Shown piece by piece: positions 25,194-31,867 of a DNA stretch of 64,000 bases; position 1 is the stretch's first letter; each line of letters begins with the position of its first letter. Source of the DNA: Gammaproteobacteria bacterium (GTDB lineage: Bacteria > Pseudomonadota > Gammaproteobacteria > Steroidobacterales > GCA-2729495); the NCBI GenBank assembly GCA_030426355.1, contig JAUHYQ010000006.1:124001-188000 (forward strand), given 5' to 3'. The translations under genes were made by a program, and so were the position numbers. The notes under the pieces were generated by a model, which worked only from the letters and a program-made list of their open reading frames with translations, did not search any database and was not told where the DNA came from.

Positions 25194-26260
25194 TGAAAAC
25201 CGTCATAGCGGACAAAATCGCATCGGTCGCACAACACCGGGGGCTCAAACGCGAGCTGCGGGTCAGTGACGAAATTCCGTGCGAGGAAGGCGTGCTGGTA
25301 GCGGTGGAAATACTGAACAACAAATCCACCTACAACACCCTCGAACTCACCAGTGGCCGGATGGCACAGATCAAGCGCGGCGATGTCATCGTCGGCGCGC
25401 TCGGTCACCGCAAAGCGCTGTTCGGCTATTCCGGTCACCTGCCCGAAACACTCAAACCGGGTGACGAAATCCAGGTGCTGAACATTGGCGGCGTGCTTGG
25501 TATTTGCGATTCAATCAACGCCAACTTCGGTCAGCCGTTCAATGCCAGGGTGCTCGGCACGGTATTGGAGTTTCCGTATCTCGGTGAACGCATCGGCGTG
25601 CCGGCGCGTGCCGGCGGCGAAGAGCTCGGCAACGACACCACCGTGAACACCCACGGCGTGCCGGTTGTTGCCCTGGCCGGCACCTGCATGGATTCCGGAA
25701 AAACTGCAGCGGCCTGCGCCATTGTTGCGCGGCTGCGGCATCTGGGTCACACGGTTGACGCATTCAAGGCCACCGGGGTTTCACTGCGGCGGGATATTCT
25801 TGCCATGGAAGATGCCGGGGCGCGGAACACTTCGATATTTACCGACTTTGGCGTTATCACCACGACGTCGAAGAACGGTGCGCAAGTGACCCGCACGATT
25901 TTGAACAAGCTGGCGGCTACCAAACCGGATGCGATTGTGTTCGAACTGGGCGACGGCATCCTCGGCACTTACGGGGTGGACGCAATCCTTAATGATCAGG
26001 CAGTGGCCGAGTCCATCACCTGCCTTATTCTGTGCGCCAACGATCCGGTGGGCGCATGCGGCGGCGTGGCTTTATTGCAGAGTGAGTTCGGCATGCAGGC
26101 GCATCTGGTGACAGGGCCCGCAACCGACAATCAGGTGGGGCGCACCATTATTCAGGACCGGCTCGGGCTTAGCGGTATTAATGCCATTACCAACGCGACC
26201 GACCTCGGTGATGCCGTGGCCGCGATGATCGGCCTGCAGGAACAACATTATGAAAAGTAA
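25190..26260 (+). CDS. P-loop DUF1611-like protein embedded in the arginine operon
   Basis: A 356-residue protein of no certain function. Residues 1-155 are beta-rich (YNTLELTSGRMAQIKRGDVIVGALGHRKALFGYSGHLP, VLNIGGVLGICDS). Residues 158-350 form a P-loop domain with Walker A GTCMDSGKT (164-172), then KATGVSLRRDIL, FTDFGVITT and FELGDGILGTYG, an order resembling the C-terminal domain of DUF1611. One DUF1611 member, DgcN, has been described as an N-acyltransferase in D-glutamate metabolism (from memory). The gene overlaps argG (ATGA) and argC (11 nt), so it is fully embedded. The operon lacks argA and argE, so this protein is the candidate for glutamate acylation or for deacylation, which is inference. 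Start ATG 25190. Confidence 0.6.
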   Translation: MMKTVIADKIASVAQHRGLKRELRVSDEIPCEEGVLVAVEILNNKSTYNTLELTSGRMAQIKRGDVIVGALGHRKALFGYSGHLPETLKPGDEIQVLNIGGVLGICDSINANFGQPFNARVLGTVLEFPYLGERIGVPARAGGEELGNDTTVNTHGVPVVALAGTCMDSGKTAAACAIVARLRHLGHTVDAFKATGVSLRRDILAMEDAGARNTSIFTDFGVITTTSKNGAQVTRTILNKLAATKPDAIVFELGDGILGTYGVDAILNDQAVAESITCLILCANDPVGACGGVALLQSEFGMQAHLVTGPATDNQVGRTIIQDRLGLSGINAITNATDLGDAVAAMIGLQEQHYEK

Positions 26261-27332
26261 TGCCGTCCCCACCGTCATACTCGGCGGCACCGGCTATGTG
26301 GCCGGTGAACTCCTGCGGCTTGTTGCCGGGCATCCGCAGCTGCAGCTGTGTGCAGCGGTGTCCGAAAGTCAGGCGGGTGAAGCCATCAAGTCGGTGTTCC
26401 CGCATCTGCAAAACGCTTTTGCCACTCAGGCCTATATCGGTCGCGATGAACTGGATAAAACACTGGTCAAGCTGGCCGGGCAGCACGTTGCGCTGTTTTC
26501 GGCCGCACCCCACGGTGCCAGCGCGGCCATGATTGAAAGCGTATTGCAGTCTGCTGACAAGGCCGGCTGCACGCTGACCGTGGTGGATGCATCCGCGGAT
26601 TTTCGCTTTGACAACAACGCGGCTTACGAAGCCGTTTACGGCCACCCGCATGGCGCACAGGCGTTACTGGATCAGTTCACCAGCGCCTTGCCCGAACATC
26701 GGAGCATGGCAGCCGGCAGCGCTGACAAACCGCACGTGGGGCAGCCGGGCTGCTTTGCGACATCGATGCTGCTCGGTGCAGTGCCGTTGCTGCAGTCGGG
26801 CATCAGTGACGGGGTCATTCATGCTTTCGGCATTACCGGCAGTACCGGTTCAGGGCGCTCGCCGATTGCGACGACCCATCACCCGCTGAGGCATTCCAAT
26901 TTGTACGCTTACAAACCTTTGTCACACCGGCATGCGCCCGAAGTGGTGAGTATTTGCGAAATGCTCACCGGTAATGAACTCGACCTGCGTTTTATTCCGC
27001 ATTCGGGTCCGTTTGCCCGGGGCATACACATGACGTTACAAGCCGAATTGGTCAAAGACGTTGATGCGGCTTTCGTAACACGGTTGTTGCGGGAGTTTTA
27101 TGCGAACCAACCGTTCATCGACGTGCTGGATGGCATGCCCAGAATCAAGGATGTTGCCGGCAGCAATTTCGCCCATATCGGCGTAGCCGTGGAAGGCTCG
27201 GCACTGGCAATTTTTGTTGCCATCGACAACCTGTTGAAAGGTGCGGCTGGCAGTTGTGTGCAGTGGATGAACATCAAGCTCGGGCTCGACGAAACCACAG
27301 GGCTGCTGGCTCCTGGGCCCGGCTGGATTTAG
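26250..27332 (+). CDS. argC: N-acetyl-gamma-glutamyl-phosphate reductase
   Basis: A 360-residue NADPH-dependent reductase that converts N-acylglutamyl phosphate to the semialdehyde. The Rossmann motif is ILGGTGYVAGELLRL, the catalytic Cys is in GQPGCFATSMLLG, and GSTGSGRSP and FIPHSGPFARGIHMTL are family blocks. The length fits ArgC. It overlaps the end of the DUF1611-like gene and precedes argD by 21 nt. The family normally acts on N-acetyl intermediates. Whether acetyl or succinyl is used here depends on the transcarbamylase specificity. Confidence 0.95.
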   Translation: MKSNAVPTVILGGTGYVAGELLRLVAGHPQLQLCAAVSESQAGEAIKSVFPHLQNAFATQAYIGRDELDKTLVKLAGQHVALFSAAPHGASAAMIESVLQSADKAGCTLTVVDASADFRFDNNAAYEAVYGHPHGAQALLDQFTSALPEHRSMAAGSADKPHVGQPGCFATSMLLGAVPLLQSGISDGVIHAFGITGSTGSGRSPIATTHHPLRHSNLYAYKPLSHRHAPEVVSICEMLTGNELDLRFIPHSGPFARGIHMTLQAELVKDVDAAFVTRLLREFYANQPFIDVLDGMPRIKDVAGSNFAHIGVAVEGSALAIFVAIDNLLKGAAGSCVQWMNIKLGLDETTGLLAPGPGWI

Positions 27333-27353
27333 ACGAGGCAGTACCAGAAGATC

Positions 27354-28523
27354 ATGAATGCTCAAATTGATAACGCAGGCTTTAATGCCCGGCACGCTGA
27401 ACAGGCTCACCTGCTGCAGGTATACAGCCAGTATGATTTTGAACCGGTGGCCGCGAGCGGCGTAACCCTGACTTGCCGGGACGGTCGCGAGTTGCTGGAT
27501 TTCTACGGCGGCCATGCAGTTGCCTCGCTGGGTTACGGGCACCCCGACGCGGTGCGGGCGATTTCAGCGCAGGCGGAAAAACTGTTTTTTCAAAGCAACG
27601 CGGTCGCACTGGAAGTCCGCGCGCAGGCAGCCGATAAACTGGCAGCCTTCTCCGGAATGGACCGCGTGTTTTTGTGTAACAGCGGCGCAGAAGCCAATGA
27701 AAACGCGCTGCGGATTGCACTGCGCAAAACGGGCCGGAACAAAATACTGGCGCTGGAACACAGTTTTCACGGGCGCACCGCGGCAGCCGGTGCGGTGACG
27801 TGGGGCGCAGCCGATCGATGGTACGGCTTCCCGCGCACCCCGTTTGATGTGGAATTCATTTCGCGGGATGACGTCGCGGCGGCAGTTGCCGCCATTGATG
27901 GCAGCGTTGCGGCCGTTATTCTGGAACCGGTGCAAGGCATTGCCGGTGCGTATGTGCTCGGCGCGGACTTCATTCAGGCCGTGGCGGGCGCGTGCAAACA
28001 ATCCGGTGCGTTGCTGATCAGTGATGAAGTGCAATGCGGGGTTGGGCGCTGCGGTACGCCGTTTGCGATTCATCTGCACAATGTGCGGCCCGACATCATG
28101 ACGACGGCCAAGGCACTGGGTACCGGTTTTCCGGTAGGCGCGGTCATGCTCAGCGAAGACGTGGCAGCAGTGCTTGGCAACGGTGATCTGGGCACCACCT
28201 TCGGCGGCGGGCCACTGGCGTGCGCGCTGATCAACACCGTGCTGGACGTTATTGAACGCGACCGGCTGATCGATAACGTAAAAGCGTTGTCGGCGCGCAT
28301 AAAAGAAGAATGTGTCGTCGGCCCCGTGCAGCAGATATCGGGTGAAGGGTTTCTGCTAGGGCTGCGGTGCGACGGCAGTGCGGCGCCGATGCGCAACAAG
28401 CTGTTATCCGCCGGGATTCTGACCGGCTCGAGTAATGATGCGAACGTCACGCGACTGCTGCCACCGCTTACCTTAGAGGACAAACACGTGGATGCGCTGG
28501 TTGCGGCATTGAAGTCAATTTGA
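27354..28523 (+). CDS. argD: N-acylornithine aminotransferase (PLP)
   Basis: A 389-residue class-III PLP aminotransferase making N-acylornithine from the semialdehyde and glutamate. Motifs: GHAVASLGYGHPD, FLCNSGAEANENALRIA, HSFHGRTAAAGAVTW, ISDEVQCGVGRCGTPFA and the PLP lysine in TTAKALGTGFPVGAVM. ArgD and its relatives often accept both acetyl and succinyl substrates, which fits either version of this operon. It begins 21 nt after argC and is followed by the transcarbamylase gene 13 nt later. Confidence 0.95.
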   Translation: MNAQIDNAGFNARHAEQAHLLQVYSQYDFEPVAASGVTLTCRDGRELLDFYGGHAVASLGYGHPDAVRAISAQAEKLFFQSNAVALEVRAQAADKLAAFSGMDRVFLCNSGAEANENALRIALRKTGRNKILALEHSFHGRTAAAGAVTWGAADRWYGFPRTPFDVEFISRDDVAAAVAAIDGSVAAVILEPVQGIAGAYVLGADFIQAVAGACKQSGALLISDEVQCGVGRCGTPFAIHLHNVRPDIMTTAKALGTGFPVGAVMLSEDVAAVLGNGDLGTTFGGGPLACALINTVLDVIERDRLIDNVKALSARIKEECVVGPVQQISGEGFLLGLRCDGSAAPMRNKLLSAGILTGSSNDANVTRLLPPLTLEDKHVDALVAALKSI

Positions 28524-28536
28524 TCAAGGATGCGAC

Positions 28537-29535
28537 ATGAAAGAATTTAACGATCTGGGCGACTTCCAGATAGAGGAAGTCAAAGCGCTGCTGGAGCTGG
28601 CCACACGGCTGGAACACAACCCCGAGCCTCGGGCACTCGCCGGCAAGGTACTGGCGTTGCTGTTTTTGAGTCCGTCATTACGCACCCTTGCTTCTTTTCA
28701 GGCCGCCATGGTGCGCCTCGGCGGCGGGTCGTTTGTGATTTCCCCGGACATGTCTATACACGGCCTGGAAACGCGGCCGGGTATTGTTATGGACGGTATG
28801 GCCGCAGAGCACATCCGTGAGGCAGTACCGGTGATCGCTTCGTACGGCGATGCCATCGGCATTCGGGCCTTTGCGCAGCGCGAGAATCTCGAAAGCGAAA
28901 TCGCGGACGAAGAATTTAACAAACTGAAAGAGCTGTGCGACATTCCGCGCATCAACATGGAATCGGCGATCAATCATCCCTGCCAAAGTCTTGCCGACTG
29001 GAAGACCATGGACGATTTCGGCGTTCCGGCCAATGGCGGCAAATTTGTATTGAGCTGGGCTTATCATCCTCGCGCGTTGCCACTGGCGGTTCCGTCTGCG
29101 ACCGTCCATATGGCTGCCATGCGCGGCATGGATGTCACGGTGTTGAGGCCCGAGGGTTTTGAGCTACCGGAACCCGTCATGCACAAAGCCCGGCAAGCGG
29201 CGGCAATGTCCGGGGGTTCGGTTACCGAAACCGACGACCGTGCGGCCGCGCTGGAAGGCGCCAACATCATCTATGCGAAATCATGGATGTCGACGCGTCA
29301 CTACGGCAATTTGCCTGCGGATGCCGAGGCGCGTCGCGGGCGTGAAGACTGGTGTGTCGACGAACCGTGGTTTGACACGGCTGCTGCCGATGCGCGCTTC
29401 ATGCACTGCCTGCCGGTGCGTCGCGGGGTCGTCGTAGCCGATCGCATCCTGGACGGGCCGCGCAGCATCGTCATTCCCGAAGCGCGTAACCGGATGTATG
29501 CACAAATGGCCGTGCTGCATCAGATGCTGAGATAG
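28537..29535 (+). CDS. argF': N-acylornithine transcarbamylase (AOTCase/SOTCase, ArgF')
   Basis: A 332-residue transcarbamylase of the N-acylornithine group rather than ornithine transcarbamylase. Carbamoyl-phosphate residues are in LSPSLRTLASF and HPCQSLADW, and HCLPVRRGVV, AKSWMSTRHYG and YHPRALPLAVP follow. The loop that sets specificity reads DGMAAEHI, with Ala90 where Xanthomonas N-acetylornithine transcarbamylase has Glu92 and Bacteroides N-succinylornithine transcarbamylase has Pro90. Published swaps at this site show Ala allows succinylornithine, so the native substrate may be N-succinylornithine. This is inference from one residue. Confidence 0.9.
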   Translation: MKEFNDLGDFQIEEVKALLELATRLEHNPEPRALAGKVLALLFLSPSLRTLASFQAAMVRLGGGSFVISPDMSIHGLETRPGIVMDGMAAEHIREAVPVIASYGDAIGIRAFAQRENLESEIADEEFNKLKELCDIPRINMESAINHPCQSLADWKTMDDFGVPANGGKFVLSWAYHPRALPLAVPSATVHMAAMRGMDVTVLRPEGFELPEPVMHKARQAAAMSGGSVTETDDRAAALEGANIIYAKSWMSTRHYGNLPADAEARRGREDWCVDEPWFDTAAADARFMHCLPVRRGVVVADRILDGPRSIVIPEARNRMYAQMAVLHQMLR

Positions 29536-29545
29536 GTTTTTGCGA

Positions 29546-30478
29546 ATGAATAACAACGAGAAAGACAGGAGTCTGGTGGTCGCAGCGCTGCGGCATGCGG
29601 CGCCATATGTCCGCATGTACAAGCGCAAGATCTTCGTCGTAAAGGCAGGCGGAGAACTGTTTCTGAACGACACGAAAACGCGCGCGCTGCTGGAACAGAT
29701 GGCCATACTGCATCAGGTGGGCATACGTCTGGTGCTGGTGCACGGTGCCGGGCCGCAAGCGACACAGCGGGCCCGGGATCTGGGCCTGCAGGCGCAGATG
29801 GTGCAGGGCCGGCGCGTTACCGATGCGGAGACACTGAAAGTCTGCGAGCAGGTCAACGCGGAAATCAGGGCGCAGATTAAGGCCAACTGCGACGCACTGG
29901 GAATGCCCACGCACGGACTGGTGGGCGCTGACGGGCCGGTGCGGGCGCACAAACGGGCACCGGTGCAAATGGGCGACGCCGGCCTGGTTGATTTCGGTTT
30001 TGTGGGTGACATCGACAGCATTGATGCCAATGCGGTGCAAGCTTATCTGGATGCGGGAACCGTGCCGGTAATAAGCCCGCTCGGCTGTGATGCAGAAGGC
30101 GCGCTGCTGAACATCAACGCCGATACCATAGCCGCGTCGCTGGCAGCACAACTGCACGCAGAAAAGCTGATACTGGCCACCGGCGCGCTGGGTATATTTG
30201 AAGACATCAATGACAAAAGTTCGCTGGTGTCATACACCGATATTGAAGGGCTGCAACAACTGCGTGAAAACGGTTCGCTGGCTGACGGCATGCTGCCAAA
30301 AGCCAGGGCAATTGAAATGGCGGTGGAAGGCGGCGTGCCCCGGGTGCACGTGATTTCCTATGCGGTGCCGGACGGATTGCTACTGGAAATTTTTACCAAT
30401 GAAGGCACCGGCACACTGGTGGTAAAAAGCATTGCGGCGCTGACGGCGGCGGAACAGTCGGCGGGCGCCGGCCACTGA
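29546..30478 (+). CDS. argB: N-acetylglutamate kinase-like amino-acid kinase
   Basis: A 310-residue amino-acid kinase. VVKAGGELF, VLVHGAGPQA, QGRRVTDAETL, GALLNINADTIAASLA and GALGIFEDI are the NAGK/NAGS-fold blocks, and the C-terminus (LADGMLPKARAIEMAVEGGVPRVHVIS) is NAGK-like. It lacks the C-terminal GNAT acetyltransferase domain that makes the Xanthomonas protein a bifunctional synthase-kinase, so it cannot supply acetylglutamate itself. The ATG at 29546 is preferred to TTG 29540. It is embedded between argF' and argH. Confidence 0.9.
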   Translation: MNNNEKDRSLVVAALRHAAPYVRMYKRKIFVVKAGGELFLNDTKTRALLEQMAILHQVGIRLVLVHGAGPQATQRARDLGLQAQMVQGRRVTDAETLKVCEQVNAEIRAQIKANCDALGMPTHGLVGADGPVRAHKRAPVQMGDAGLVDFGFVGDIDSIDANAVQAYLDAGTVPVISPLGCDAEGALLNINADTIAASLAAQLHAEKLILATGALGIFEDINDKSSLVSYTDIEGLQQLRENGSLADGMLPKARAIEMAVEGGVPRVHVISYAVPDGLLLEIFTNEGTGTLVVKSIAALTAAEQSAGAGH

Positions 30479-30503
30479 GTTGAATGCGGACACGGAGCAT
30501 GAC

Positions 30504-31703
30504 ATGAAGCGTCTCTGGGACAAGGGTGAACCGCTGGATCAGCGGGTATTGCGCTACACGGCAGGCGAGGATCATATCCTCGACGCCCGGCTGGTGCCCT
30601 ACGATGTGCGCGCTTCCATCGCGCACGCGACGATGCTGTGCGCGCAAAATTTGCTGAGCAAGGATGACCTCAAGGCGATAGAGATCGGTCTCAATGCACT
30701 GGCCGAGAGCCATGCCGCAGGCGACTGGTCGATCAGCCTGGACGATGAAGATTGTCACACCGCGCTGGAGCGGCATCTGACCGACGCCATCGGCGAAGCG
30801 GGCAAAAGGGTGCATCTCGGCAGGTCACGCAACGATCAGGTACTGACAGCGCTACGTTTATACATGCTGGACGCCGCGACCGAGCTTGAAGCCGCTGCCG
30901 ACAAAGTGGCGGAGGCGTTAACCGCACTGGGCGAGCGGCAAGCCGACGTTGCCCTGCCCGGCTATACCCACATGCAACATGGCATGCCCAGCTCGGTGCG
31001 CCTGTGGGCTGCGGGTTTTGCGGCAGAACTGAATGACGATGCCACAGGGCTGGCGGGTGCCAAACGGCGCATCAGCAAGAACCCGCTGGGCAGCGCAGCA
31101 GGTTACGGCACACCGGGCCTGAATATCGACCGCGAACATACGCGGGCGGCGCTCGGGTTCGACATTGTTCATGAACCCGTCACGGCGGTGCAGCTATCGC
31201 GGGGTAAAGCCGAGGCAGGGTTAATTTTTGAGCTGGTTATGCTGATGCAGGATCTGGGCAAACTGTCTGCCGATCTGATGCTCTTTTATACGCAGGAATT
31301 TGCGTACGTTACCCTGCCCGAGAACATGACCACCGGTTCGTCCATCATGCCGCAGAAGCGCAATCCGGATGTGCTGGAACTGGTGCGTGGCGCCACTGCG
31401 ACGGTCAATGCAGCCTTGCATGAAGTGCTCGGCATCTGCACCAAGCTAGGTTCGGGCTACCAGCGTGACCTGCAACGGATTAAACCGGCGCTATTTCGGG
31501 CCATCGACACCTCGCTGGCCTCAGCAGAAATTATGGCGGTGCTGATTGGCGGCCTGCGGTTTGTGCCGGAGAATATTAAACTCGACGCATCTATACATGC
31601 CGCTGAACAGGCAAACAAACTCGTAACCGTCGAAGGCATCAGCTTTCGCGAGGCGTACCTGCGGGTGGCTGCGGAATTGAATAAAGAATCAAACAACAAA
31701 TGA
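30504..31703 (+). CDS. argH: argininosuccinate lyase
   Basis: A 399-residue fumarase/aspartase-superfamily enzyme releasing arginine and fumarate. Signature GSSIMPQKRNPDVLEL, plus GRSRNDQV and the catalytic His in PGYTHMQHGMPS. It is shorter than the 450-460 residue E. coli enzyme at the C-terminus, which ends soon after SFREAYLRVAAEL, as in the Xanthomonas type. A GGAG ribosome site six bases before ATG 30504 makes this start better than TTG 30480. The stop overlaps lptM (ATGA). Confidence 0.94.
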   Translation: MKRLWDKGEPLDQRVLRYTAGEDHILDARLVPYDVRASIAHATMLCAQNLLSKDDLKAIEIGLNALAESHAAGDWSISLDDEDCHTALERHLTDAIGEAGKRVHLGRSRNDQVLTALRLYMLDAATELEAAADKVAEALTALGERQADVALPGYTHMQHGMPSSVRLWAAGFAAELNDDATGLAGAKRRISKNPLGSAAGYGTPGLNIDREHTRAALGFDIVHEPVTAVQLSRGKAEAGLIFELVMLMQDLGKLSADLMLFYTQEFAYVTLPENMTTGSSIMPQKRNPDVLELVRGATATVNAALHEVLGICTKLGSGYQRDLQRIKPALFRAIDTSLASAEIMAVLIGGLRFVPENIKLDASIHAAEQANKLVTVEGISFREAYLRVAAELNKESNNK

Positions 31704-31867
31704 ACCGTATAAGAACCATCCTGCTGCAGGTGTCCGCTGCGATCTTTTTCTCGGGCGCGATTGCAGGTTGCGGCCTCAAGGGTGACTTGTACTTGCCCGA
31801 AGACGACACCGCACCGGAGATCACACCTGCCGCGGATGCAGCAGCCGACGCTGCATCCACACCATGA
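31700..31867 (+). CDS. lptM: LptM-like small lipoprotein
   Basis: A 55-residue lipoprotein with a signal peptide and lipobox IAGCG (Cys24), followed by the diagnostic GLKGDLYLPED motif of LptM (YifL), a small lipoprotein that helps the LPS translocon LptD oxidise and assemble. It starts inside the argH stop (ATGA) and its TGA stop overlaps the polA ATG, so the three are coupled. In most proteobacteria lptM precedes lysA/dapF, so its placement between argH and polA is unusual. The Ala/Asp-rich C-terminal tail is variable. Confidence 0.8.
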   Translation: MNRIRTILLQVSAAIFFSGAIAGCGLKGDLYLPEDDTAPEITPAADAAADAASTP

